64,000 nucleotides of DNA, taken from positions 1-64,000 of the forward strand of contig MWFF01000065.1 in assembly GCA_002071485.1 (NCBI GenBank), in the 5' to 3' direction. Below, piece after piece: positions 35,954 to 43,729 of the stretch (positions are counted from its first letter, which is position 1; every line of letters starts with the position of its first letter). The position numbers were made by a program, and so were the translations under genes. The DNA comes from Verrucomicrobia bacterium ADurb.Bin006 (GTDB taxonomy: Bacteria > Verrucomicrobiota > Verrucomicrobiia > Limisphaerales > J093). Below the pieces are notes generated by a model. That model ran no database searches, was not told the DNA's origin, and worked only from the letters and a program-made list of their open reading frames with translations.

Positions 35954-36121
35954 TGGCCAACGGGCTCGGACCGTGTGATCGGCGGCGGCAGGAACTGGTA
36001 CGGCCAGCACCACAGGCTCGTCTGCACCTGGGTCTGCCGGTCAGCCAACCGCTTCCGCTACGACCCGGACAACAGGAACAACAACCTCGGGTTCGGGGTC
36101 CTGCTTGCCCGTGGTCAGTGA
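35954..36121 (+). pseudogene. FGE-sulfatase (C-type lectin fold) C-terminal fragment resembling a DGR variable repeat
   Basis: A 55-codon open stretch reads DRVIGGGRNW at its start and CRSANRFRYDPDNRNNNLGF near its end. This is the C-terminal sequence of formylglycine-generating-enzyme-like domains, which normally read RVxRGGSW...CRSAxR...GFRV. Upstream of about 35954 there is no matching sequence, so the gene body is missing. Variable codons (TTC, TAC, GAC, CAC, GGC, CTC, GTC) surround intact AAC codons, as expected when adenines of an AAC-rich template are changed by a diversity-generating retroelement. No reverse transcriptase or template repeat is in the window. The stop overlaps the Gfo/Idh gene end by 7 bp. 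Confidence 0.6.
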
Positions 36122-37386
36122 ACCAGGCGATCGAGCGGGAATTCCCAGGCCTCAGCCTGGCGCATCATGTCGGTCCAGGTGACCTCGCTCTTGGCGTAGG
36201 CGGCGGTGCGTCCGAGGATGGTTGTCAGGTTGCTGCGCACGCTGGGGGCGACGGTCGGGTTGCTGAAGTCGCCCTGGGCGATGCCGGCGTGGAAGGCCTT
36301 GACGTTGTTCTCGACGCCTTCGGCGTAGATGCGGCTGGTCTGGCCGCCGTTGTACTTGTCGTCGCAATGCACCACCACCGGGCCGCCGTAATGGGTGTCG
36401 ATCGTGCCTTCCGTCCCGTAGATGCGGCACTGGATGTCGTCCCAGTAGCGTCCAACCTGTTTCGAGGAGAAACTGATCAGCACGTCGTTGGGGAACCAGA
36501 ACACCACCGCGAAGTGATCCCAGCAGTCGCCGGCGAACGGGCGCGCCCGGCCGCCGGTGCCGAAGGCGCGGACCGGGGCCGCGTCGAGAATCCAGGTGCA
36601 AACGTCGAGGGAATGGATGTTCTGCTCGGTGATGACGTCGCCGCTGAGCACGCGGTCGACGGCCCAGGCGCGGACGCGCGCCTCGGGATTGCCGATGTTC
36701 TTCCTGTATTCATCGTCCATGCCCTGGAAATAGAGGCTGCATTGGTAGGTGGACTCGCCGCTGACGAGTTTGCCGATGGCGCCCGCATGCACGCGTTTCA
36801 CGGCCTCGATGTAGGCCGGCTGGGCACGTGTCTGGAAATCGACCAGGAACGCCCGCCGGTTGGCGGTGGCCAGCCGTCCGCTCTCGGCGATGGACAGGCA
36901 ACCGGGCACGTCCACGGCCACCGGTTTGGCCAGGTAAACGTGCTTGCCCGCCGCGACGGCGTCGGCGGCCTGCATCGGGTGGAAGAACGGCGGCGATTGG
37001 ATGGCGACGGCGTCGACCTTGTCCAGCATGCGTCGGTACCCATAGAGGCCGCTGAAGCGCATCGCCTCCGGGATGCCGTGCTTGGCCCCCGCCGCGTCGG
37101 CCTTGTCCTGGAAGTAGTCGGCGCAGGCGACCACGTCGAATCCGCCATGCTTCTTGAAATAATCCAGAATCCACGTGCCCCGCCCTCCGCAGCCGATCAA
37201 GCCGAGTCTGATTTTCGCGTCGGCGTCCGCCCCGCGCACCAACTGCGGGCTGAGCACGCCGAATCCCAGCGCGGTTGCGCCGGCACCGGCGCCGGCCAAG
37301 AACTGACGGCGGTTCAATGGGGTGGATGATGGCGACGAGGTGGATGGGTGAGCAGACACGGCGTTCTCCGGTTTGAATGGTCTCAT
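36115..37386 (-). CDS. Tat-exported Gfo/Idh/MocA family oxidoreductase
   Basis: This 423-aa protein has a twin-arginine signal (NRRQFLAGAGAGATALGFG, about residues 25-43) and is expected in the periplasm. The Rossmann domain has the dinucleotide loop GLIGCGGRG and the family motif CADYFQDKADAA; the EKP-type motif of the family appears as AKPVAVDV. The C-terminal half has the Gfo/Idh/MocA sheet domain with CRIYGTEGTID and an IGRTAAYA-type end. Members oxidise or reduce sugars, inositols or amino sugars with a bound NAD(P); in this phylum many Tat-exported homologues are linked with glycan breakdown. The substrate is unknown. The start at 37386 is chosen because it precedes the Tat signal. Confidence 0.92.
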   Translation of the reverse strand: MRPFKPENAVSAHPSTSSPSSTPLNRRQFLAGAGAGATALGFGVLSPQLVRGADADAKIRLGLIGCGGRGTWILDYFKKHGGFDVVACADYFQDKADAAGAKHGIPEAMRFSGLYGYRRMLDKVDAVAIQSPPFFHPMQAADAVAAGKHVYLAKPVAVDVPGCLSIAESGRLATANRRAFLVDFQTRAQPAYIEAVKRVHAGAIGKLVSGESTYQCSLYFQGMDDEYRKNIGNPEARVRAWAVDRVLSGDVITEQNIHSLDVCTWILDAAPVRAFGTGGRARPFAGDCWDHFAVVFWFPNDVLISFSSKQVGRYWDDIQCRIYGTEGTIDTHYGGPVVVHCDDKYNGGQTSRIYAEGVENNVKAFHAGIAQGDFSNPTVAPSVRSNLTTILGRTAAYAKSEVTWTDMMRQAEAWEFPLDRLVH

Positions 37387-37475
37387 GACAGTGCGCGGGC
37401 GGCGCGCATGGCGCGTCCATGCGATCCGCCGTTCCGACGAGCCGAACAATGGCCGCCCCCGGGGCGTGGCGCAAG

Positions 37476-37515
37476 CCGCATGTGCGACAGCCGCATGTGC
37501 GATCCGCATGTGCGA
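37476..37515. repeat. Three copies of CCGCATGTGCGA upstream of the Gfo/Idh gene
   Basis: The 12-mer CCGCATGTGCGA occurs at 37476-37487, 37491-37502 and 37504-37515. The array is 90-130 bp upstream of the oxidoreductase start and could be an operator or a slippage-derived satellite. Confidence 0.6.
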
Positions 37516-37572
37516 TCCGCGGCGTGCGTGTTCGGGGGCGTCTCACACCATTGATGCGAGCGCATTGTCTTT

Positions 37573-37830
37573 TCACACGCCGAGGTTGTGCCGTGTCTCA
37601 TCCAATTCAACCTGCAGGCCGGGGTGCAAATCCTCCAGCAGAAACTTCCACAGACGGGCTGAAGCCAGCAAGTCCGGGTCGCGCAGACGCAGAATGTCGG
37701 CGACCCGTCGGGCCACGGTTTCATCGCGACATAGTTGATACAGGCGCTTCCAATCTTCCGTGCCCCCGCGCTGGATGATGTTCAACCAATCCAGCGGCGT
37801 CGCCGTCTTGGTGCTTCGCGAGGGATTCAT
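37573..37830 (-). CDS. Small partner of the nucleotidyltransferase (85 aa)
   Basis: This 85-aa soluble protein starts MNPSRSTKTATPLDWLNIIQ; residues 12-75 are predicted helical with a LCRDETVARRVADILRLRD segment and the ending WKFLLEDLHPGLQVELDE. Its ATG overlaps the stop of the nucleotidyltransferase gene (ATGA at 37827-37830), a mark of coupled translation. I do not recognise a named family. In a two-gene unit with an AbiEii-like enzyme it could be the antitoxin or a specificity partner. Confidence 0.75.
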   Translation of the reverse strand: MNPSRSTKTATPLDWLNIIQRGGTEDWKRLYQLCRDETVARRVADILRLRDPDLLASARLWKFLLEDLHPGLQVELDETRHNLGV

Positions 37831-38603
37831 GCGGGTCCTCCTTGGGGCCAGTCCGGCGGCAGCGCCGCCGGCAACGCGCCGTCGAGTTCCTGCTTGAGCA
37901 AGGCCCGCCCCAGTTTGCGGCACTCGCCAGCCACGAACGGCCAGTCCGTGAACGGCGCTCGGAGACCCTTGTACTCCGCCAACGCAATTGCCGCAGCGTC
38001 CACCGGCTCGCCTTCGCACGCCTCAGCGAAGGCACTGAGCCAGGTTTGTGGCGTGCGCAGGCCGTAAACGAGGTTCAACACGCGCAGCGCGCCGACCGCG
38101 GCTTGATCGCCGAGGCGATTTGCCAGCGCGGCGGTATCCACGTAATCCCGCAAGGCGCGACGCTCGGTCAAAAGGAAGGCTTTGATACGGAGCATCTCGG
38201 CTGGAGTGGGAACGAGCAGCCCGGCGACGCGCGTGGTGTGGAGCGGCACCGAGCGGCGCAGTTGACGGACGCCTAGTTCCACGCTGCCGCGCTCGCCGAG
38301 GATCAGGACGGGTGGGTTGATGCGGTTGGTGCGCCAGCCTTCCCAAGCCGTCAGGTTTGCCTTCACTTCCTCGAATCGCGCGTTCAGTTGAGGTGTGACC
38401 ACATCCACATCCAGCGAGAAGCGATGGCCGCAATGCACCGCTGCTGCCGTGCCGCCCACTGCGATCGGCGACAAATCAGACAGCCGCGCTTGCAAGGCGC
38501 ATCCCTCGGCCAAGACTCGTTGGAAGTCCGGAACGTCCACGCCCGGGATCGTAACGCTTGGGCAAAAGGGCTGCACGGAAAAAGCCGGGCCGGCAGTTCT
38601 CAT
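37827..38603 (-). CDS. AbiEii-like nucleotidyltransferase
   Basis: About 258 aa from the ATG at 38603; a GTG at 38540 (starting VDVPDFQRVLAEGC) may be the true start because the first residues come from repeated spacer sequence. The nucleotidyltransferase signature is IAVGGTAAAVHCGHRFSLDVD, the GG-x-A ... HR-x-S-x-D-x-D form of MNT/AbiEii enzymes, with two catalytic Asp. The remaining domain is helical. Such enzymes add nucleotides to tRNA or protein targets, and many act as toxins in toxin-antitoxin or abortive-infection systems. The 85-aa gene follows with an ATGA overlap. Confidence 0.82.
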   Translation of the reverse strand: MRTAGPAFSVQPFCPSVTIPGVDVPDFQRVLAEGCALQARLSDLSPIAVGGTAAAVHCGHRFSLDVDVVTPQLNARFEEVKANLTAWEGWRTNRINPPVLILGERGSVELGVRQLRRSVPLHTTRVAGLLVPTPAEMLRIKAFLLTERRALRDYVDTAALANRLGDQAAVGALRVLNLVYGLRTPQTWLSAFAEACEGEPVDAAAIALAEYKGLRAPFTDWPFVAGECRKLGRALLKQELDGALPAALPPDWPQGGPA

Positions 38604-38700
38604 TTTGGCCAGGGCCTCCGGCGGAAACCGGCTGAAGCCGGGACACCCAATCACGTCCGACGCTTCGGCGTGCTGTTCGGTGTACAGCCTTCAGGCGACT
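38604..38700. repeat. Repeated-type spacer with hairpin CCGGCTGAAGCCGG
   Basis: The region between the nucleotidyltransferase (minus) and the Gly/Tyr/Trp-rich gene (plus) carries a perfect 5-bp stem hairpin at 38628-38641 (CCGGC-TGAA-GCCGG) and a GTACAGCCTTCAGGCGACTC segment. From memory this kind of sequence recurs between genes in Pedosphaera-type genomes; only one copy is in this window. Confidence 0.4.
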
Positions 38701-38803
38701 CGTGGCCAACCCTAGAATCGCTGAAGCCAGCCCGTCTCTGCTTGGCAGGGCGGGCAAAGGGGCGTATGGTGTCGGCATTGTGAAAGGCAGAGATCTCGCG
38801 TTC

Positions 38804-41524
38804 ATGGGCCGGGCGTGCTTAGCCCTGGCGGTTCTGGGATTGAGTGCCTCGCTGGTCGGGCAGGAGACCTCCGGGCAATGGCCGAGGCAGGTCGAGGCGC
38901 CCCAAGGACAGTGCATGATCTTCCAGCCGCAGCCGGCGGCGATCGAAGGCGATCGGCTGAGCGCGCGCGCGGCGCTGGCCGTGACGCTAGCAGGGTCGAC
39001 CAACGTTGTGTTCGGCATCGCCCAAATCGAGGCGCGCGCCGTGCAGGACCCGAGCGGGAGGGAGACCGTCATTTCCGAGGTCACGCTGAACCAACTCAAC
39101 TTTGCCCCAGCCAATGCGGCTGCGATGGCCGGCCTGGCTGACACACTCGGACCCGAACTGTCCAAGGTTACCTGGACCATGCCCTCGGACACTCTGCGGG
39201 CTGGTCTGGACGCGGTCGAATGGCAGCGTGCAGCCGCGCTGGGTATTGCGGCCAACGCGCCCCGCATTCTGTACAGTCAAAAGCCGGCGACGCTGATCGT
39301 GCTCGATGGTCCTCCGCAACTGCGCCAGATCCCAGACTCGAGGATGCAGCGTGTGATCAACACGCCATACGCGATGCTGTTCGATCCTACGTTGCAGCGC
39401 TATTGGCTGCGCGGCTCGTTCGAGTGGTTTTCTGCCTCGGATTGGCGGGGCGAATGGACTCCGGCCGCTCAGCCGCCGGCCGAGGTCGCGGCGGCGTTGC
39501 CGGCCGAGGTCGCCGGCGAGGCTCCCGCGGTCGGGCGCCTCACCGCGGTGTCCCCGCGAATTCTAGTATCGACTGAGCCGGCCGAACTGATCGTGACGCA
39601 TGGCGAGGCCACGTATGCGCCGGTTGCCGGGAGTGACCTGTTGTACGTGAGCAACAGCGAGCAACTGCTGTTTTTCACTCTCGATACCAAGGAGTACTAC
39701 GTTGCCTTGTCGGGCCGATGGTATCGGAGTCCCGCCCTGACTGGTCCGTGGGATGCGGTGGCGGCGGATGCCTTGCCGCCGGCCTTTGCCAAGATCACGC
39801 CGGGATCGCCCAAGTCCGAGGCGCTGACCTATGTGGCGGGAACGGTGGAAGCGCAGGATGCCGTGGTGCAGGCCGCCATTCCGCAGATCACCGCCGTCGA
39901 ACGCGGTCCGGCGGACGTCGAGGTCGAGTATGAGGGCACGGCGCAATTCCAGCCGGTGGAAGGCACCTCTGTGCAGTACGCTACCAATACCGTCGATGCA
40001 GTCTTCCTGGTCGGAGGGAACTACTACATGTGCCGCGACGCCGTCTGGTACACCGGCCCCAGTCCGGACGGGCCGTGGTCCGTGGCCACGTTCGTGCCTT
40101 CGGAGATCCAGTCGTTGCCCCCGAGCAATCCGCACTACAATGTCAAGTACGTGTACGTGTACGGGGTGACGCCCCAGGAGGTCTATGTCGGGTACGAGCC
40201 CGGCTATTCAGGCTGTTACGTCTACGGGCCGACCGTGGTCTACGGCACCGGATGGTGGTATCCCGGGTACTACGGGCCGTCGTACTATTGGGCGTATCCG
40301 GCGACGTTCGGATTTGGCTTCTGCTACAATTCGTGGTCCGGATGGAGCGTCGGTTTCGGCTGGGGTTACGGTTGGCTCAGTTGCGGGTACCGGTGGGGAT
40401 GGAGCGGGTGTTATCCGTGGGGGTGGTGGGGGCCGAGAGGCGCCTATTGGGCATGCGCGCCCCGGTATCCGTGCTATGACAGGTACCACCACGGGCGCGA
40501 TGGCTACGGTGGCCACGGACGTGGCGGTCCACCAGTCCGGAGCGGAGATCACGCCGGGCTGCGGCCGGGTTTGAGGCCCGATCGGCCATCGGGTGGGATT
40601 CGACCAGACGTTCCAGGTCCGAACGACCGGGTGAACAATGCGCAGCGTCGCAGTCTTCCGCCTTACGCGCGCACGGTCAGGGCGCCCTATCAGCAACCGA
40701 CTGCGCTCAGGCCGGCGGAGGGTGCTGCCTCGAGATCGAGTGTCGGAGGCGGTCCGAGCCGGCTGGCGGAGACCACTCGATCGCAAGTGCCGATCAGCCC
40801 GGGCTCAATGTCCCAGCAGTCGCCTCAGGCTCGTCCGGGAGACGCCGGTTCGCCGAACCGCTCGATTGTTGGCCGCGCACCCGACGCGGTTACGAATCCC
40901 GTCGCGCGGAGGGAGGGAATTCAACCGGAACGTTCGTTTGCCGGTTCGAGCGCAAGTGCGCCCGCAAGAACAACGCCGGCACGTAACCAGACTGTTGTCA
41001 GCCGGCAACCGGCGGCCGTCGCGGGAGGGGTCCCGGGAAGCTCTTCCGCCGCGCCGAATCGCGTGACAGCCGAGAGGGCGAGTCGTCCGGTTGCCGCTGC
41101 GCCCGTCTCGCGTCCGAACACAATCGGTTCGGGACCTTCCGTGCGCTCGACCTTGCCCGCGGCTCGCAGTTACTCGCCTCCGGTACGGTCGATGCCGTCG
41201 CAACCGCCGGTCTCGATGCGCGGCGGATCGTGGCCCGGCTCCAGGCCAACCTATGCGCCATCGGCGCCTCAGACCGTTACCCGAACTCCGTCGATGGGGG
41301 GTGGGTCAGTCTACCGCTCGGCGCCGTCGCGCGCTCCCGCACCCTCCTACGGCACGATCAGTCGCGCTCCCTCGATGCGGGCGCCTGTTGCGGCGCCGTC
41401 GGCACCGACTCGAGGAAGTTACTCGCCGCGATCGAGTGCGCCGATGGGGTCGGCGCCGACTCGTTCCTCGGGGGGGGTCTACGGAGGGTCGATGGGCCGG
41501 GGCAGTTCGTCGTGGGGCCGCTGA
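38804..41524 (+). CDS. Large secreted protein, carbohydrate-binding V/XII-like region and Gly/Tyr/Trp-rich then Ser/Arg/Pro-rich tail
   Basis: This 906-aa protein has a signal peptide from the ATG at 38804 (MGRACLALAVLGLSASLVGQ). Residues 20-440 hold three related units with the pattern of a short beta stretch followed by a WYxGP- or WYRSPxLTGPW-like motif. The next 120 residues are extremely rich in Gly, Tyr and Trp (WWGPRGAYW, GWGYGWLSCGYRWG). The last 300 residues are low complexity with repeated SxAP, PSxRSxx and RxPS patterns. It resembles the carbohydrate-binding family V/XII annotation found in several phyla. No enzyme motif is visible. A structural, adhesive or matrix role at the cell surface is plausible. 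Confidence 0.8.
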   Translation: MGRACLALAVLGLSASLVGQETSGQWPRQVEAPQGQCMIFQPQPAAIEGDRLSARAALAVTLAGSTNVVFGIAQIEARAVQDPSGRETVISEVTLNQLNFAPANAAAMAGLADTLGPELSKVTWTMPSDTLRAGLDAVEWQRAAALGIAANAPRILYSQKPATLIVLDGPPQLRQIPDSRMQRVINTPYAMLFDPTLQRYWLRGSFEWFSASDWRGEWTPAAQPPAEVAAALPAEVAGEAPAVGRLTAVSPRILVSTEPAELIVTHGEATYAPVAGSDLLYVSNSEQLLFFTLDTKEYYVALSGRWYRSPALTGPWDAVAADALPPAFAKITPGSPKSEALTYVAGTVEAQDAVVQAAIPQITAVERGPADVEVEYEGTAQFQPVEGTSVQYATNTVDAVFLVGGNYYMCRDAVWYTGPSPDGPWSVATFVPSEIQSLPPSNPHYNVKYVYVYGVTPQEVYVGYEPGYSGCYVYGPTVVYGTGWWYPGYYGPSYYWAYPATFGFGFCYNSWSGWSVGFGWGYGWLSCGYRWGWSGCYPWGWWGPRGAYWACAPRYPCYDRYHHGRDGYGGHGRGGPPVRSGDHAGLRPGLRPDRPSGGIRPDVPGPNDRVNNAQRRSLPPYARTVRAPYQQPTALRPAEGAASRSSVGGGPSRLAETTRSQVPISPGSMSQQSPQARPGDAGSPNRSIVGRAPDAVTNPVARREGIQPERSFAGSSASAPARTTPARNQTVVSRQPAAVAGGVPGSSSAAPNRVTAERASRPVAAAPVSRPNTIGSGPSVRSTLPAARSYSPPVRSMPSQPPVSMRGGSWPGSRPTYAPSAPQTVTRTPSMGGGSVYRSAPSRAPAPSYGTISRAPSMRAPVAAPSAPTRGSYSPRSSAPMGSAPTRSSGGVYGGSMGRGSSSWGR

Positions 41525-42226
41525 TTAGCGAGGCTCGGCCTGAAGGCGCGCGTGCCAGACGGTGTCGATCCATTCGCCGCGCTGGAATCTGGCTTTCAAG
41601 CACTCTCCTTCCTGGCGCAATCCGGCCTTTTCGAGCGTTTTGCGGCCGGCGACGTTGCGCCGGTCGGTGACGGTCGCGATACGATGCAGGTTCAGTTTTC
41701 GGAAGGCGAAGTCGAGAATCCCGCCCACCGTCTCGGCGCCCAGGCCGTGGCCTCGGTGATTCGGGTGGATGAGCATCTGGAAACCGAGTTGGCGGAGATC
41801 ATCCTCGATGAAATGGAGTGAGGCGATGCCGATCAGTTTGGGATTCTCGCGCAGGACGAGGCCCAAGTTGAGCGCGACACCGGTTTGGGTGAAGATCACG
41901 GCTTGGTCTTTCTCGATCCACTCGATGACACCGGCTTCATCCAACGGATTCCAATCGAGGTAACGAAACGACTCCTCGTCGGACATGAGTTCGAGCAGGT
42001 CTTTCCAGTCGTCGGGCGCAAAGCGTCTCAAGACCAGCCGTCGAGTGTTGAGAGGCAGGGGCAATAGCAGTCCGTACTCCTGGCTTTGTGCAGGGACAAC
42101 AACCACCGCGAAGCAGAGCGGGCACTCTTGGGGAAGACCCACGCGGTGGTCTGGGAACGAGATGGCACGATTGCAGTGGGGGCACTTGAAGTCGATGAAG
42201 ACCGGTTCAGGCGTTTCTGGTGTCAT
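41525..42226 (-). CDS. GNAT acetyltransferase with N-terminal zinc ribbon
   Basis: This 233-aa protein begins MTPETPEPVFIDFKCPHCN. Residues 9-35 contain CPHC and CPLC, a zinc-ribbon-like pair. From about 50 to the end it is a RimJ/RimL-type GNAT domain: LNTRRLVLRRFAPDDW at the start, a HPNHRGHGLGAETVGGI acetyl-CoA loop, and NVAGRKTLEKAGLRQEG at the end. Members acetylate N-termini of ribosomal proteins or small amines. The ATG at 42226 is selected because upstream residues lack homology. Confidence 0.88.
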   Translation of the reverse strand: MTPETPEPVFIDFKCPHCNRAISFPDHRVGLPQECPLCFAVVVVPAQSQEYGLLLPLPLNTRRLVLRRFAPDDWKDLLELMSDEESFRYLDWNPLDEAGVIEWIEKDQAVIFTQTGVALNLGLVLRENPKLIGIASLHFIEDDLRQLGFQMLIHPNHRGHGLGAETVGGILDFAFRKLNLHRIATVTDRRNVAGRKTLEKAGLRQEGECLKARFQRGEWIDTVWHARLQAEPR

Positions 42227-42280
42227 AATCGCAAGATGCCGCAAGCGTAACATCGGCTCTCCGCCAAAGCACTGCAAAAA

Positions 42281-42687
42281 TTGGAATTGACCGAACCGAA
42301 CCTGAGCCGCACCGGGCAATGGCTTAACGTGAGCTTCAGCGTGTGGTTAAACCGACGACTCGGGCGTTGCGGGCACTTGTTCCAGGGCCGGTTCGGGTCT
42401 GAGGTGGCGGACCACGATTTCGTGGAGGCTGGAGGAAGTCATCGCGAACGTGGAGAAGGTGAAAGGGCGGATCTGGAGGGAGATTCGGGATCAGTCCGGG
42501 GATGACGGGCGGGACCTGGCATTGCCCATCGGGCGGCGGGCTTACGGGTTGAGGCCGGGGAACTGGCGGCGGCGGCGGCGGGGATGATCGATTACATGGC
42601 GGTGTCGGCCGCCCTGCGGCTGCATGAGCGGCGGCTGCAGCGGAGCACCTCCGGGCGGGAACGGTTGAAACAAGCATCCGAAATGTA
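42281..42687 (+). pseudogene. RAYT (REP-associated tyrosine transposase) remnant
   Basis: The first frame reads NLSRTGQWLNVSFSVWLNRR and continues with RCGHLFQGRFGSEV, the middle of a Y1 transposase of the TnpA_REP type. Two frame shifts later, about 42555-42687 gives ELAAAAAGMIDYMAVSAALR and an ending of SEM with a stop, the usual C-terminal repeat-type helix of these proteins. The N-terminal catalytic half with the HUH motif is absent. The gene is dead. Its presence fits the REP-like elements at 87-110 and 12601-12712. Confidence 0.75.
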
Positions 42688-42744
42688 GAATGCGAGATGT
42701 GACTCCACCCGGCGCGGCTGCGCGCCAAGGTGCCGGCTTACGGA

Positions 42745-42930
42745 TCACTCCCCTCGGGCGCCGCCATTCCCGACTCGTTCCTCGAGTCTCTGAGGAATCG
42801 CAAGGCGGAGTTCAAGGGACGCTGACGAGATGGCCGCATCGTCCTTGACTGGTTCTGCGAGGCTGTGCACGCTGCGACCCGTTTCAAAGAACACATGACT
42901 CTCGACAGGTTGCAGGGCGATGGCCTGCAT
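42745..42930 (-). other. Open frame of unknown status (61 aa)
   Basis: A 61-codon ATG frame contains a VESHVFFETGRSVHSLAEP segment and continues upstream without a stop to about 43005. It looks more like protein than most short frames here, but I do not recognise a family, and it sits between a transposase remnant and a methyltransferase gene. It may be a degraded gene end or part of a dispersed repeat. Apart from this, 42688-43031 shows nothing. Confidence 0.25.
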
Positions 42931-43031
42931 GTGCCAGCCGTTGGTGACGATGGCATTGCGGGTCGGGCCTTGTGGGAGTGCTGCGCAAGACCGGCTGGGC
43001 TGGCTCCACCTAACACGGTCGGCTCACACAG

Positions 43032-43721
43032 ATGAGGAACGTTGTCCCAGAACACTCGTCGGATATGGCGGCGAACCTCTGCACGGATCACCGTCGGCGG
43101 ATAAAACACAGCCTCGGTGCTGCCGAGAGCTACGCCCATCGCAAACCGCGCAAGCACGATGCAGAGATGGCGCTGATCCGGCGTGGGATGGCGCTGGCGG
43201 CCGGCGTGCGAACGGTCCTCGATGCGCCGTGCGGGGTCGGACGCGCGACCATTTTGCTTGCGCGGATGGGGTATATTGTGACCGGCATCGACCTGGGCAA
43301 GGGGGCGATAGAAGTCGCGCGCAGGCTGGTGACGGAAGCCGCAGTTGCGGTGCGTATCGAACAGGAGGATATGGTTGCGCTGACCTTCGCGGGCGGCGCC
43401 TTCGATGCCGTTTTGTGTTTCCGTTTGATCCATCACCTGCCGACGGCAGCGCATCGTGAAGAGATCATTCGCGAACTGTGCCGCGTGGCGAGGCGCCATG
43501 TCCTCATTTCGTACTTGAGTCCGTGGTCATTCACCTCGGTGCGCAGGCTTCTCTGGAGGAAGCTCGGTCTGAAGGGCGGCAGGACTGTCCAGTACGTCAC
43601 ATCGCGCGCGGACATCGCACGGCATTTCAGACAACACGGATTCTCGCTTGTCAGGGACCTGGCGCAGGCGCCCTTGCTGCATTCGTTGCACCTGGCGGTC
43701 TTTGGGAGAGACCTCGTTTGA
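43032..43721 (+). CDS. Class I SAM-dependent methyltransferase
   Basis: This 229-aa protein has motif I LDAPCGVGRATILLARMG (about residues 63-80), an acidic ITGIDL-type strand end (TGIDLGKGAIEVARRL), and motif LCFRLIHHLP, in the usual Rossmann order for small-molecule methyltransferases. The N-terminal NLCTDHRRRIKHSLGAAESY segment is shared by homologues beside LPS-type kinases. An alternative ATG at 43065 is possible. It lies 8 nt before the InaA/WaaP-like kinase gene, so the two form a unit that may modify a lipid or envelope sugar. Confidence 0.85.
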   Translation: MRNVVPEHSSDMAANLCTDHRRRIKHSLGAAESYAHRKPRKHDAEMALIRRGMALAAGVRTVLDAPCGVGRATILLARMGYIVTGIDLGKGAIEVARRLVTEAAVAVRIEQEDMVALTFAGGAFDAVLCFRLIHHLPTAAHREEIIRELCRVARRHVLISYLSPWSFTSVRRLLWRKLGLKGGRTVQYVTSRADIARHFRQHGFSLVRDLAQAPLLHSLHLAVFGRDLV

Positions 43722-43729
43722 TATCGGCC

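Noticed and set aside
35954-36121. Functional sulfatase-modifying enzyme
   Set aside because: Only the last 55 residues of the domain are present, so no enzyme can be made.
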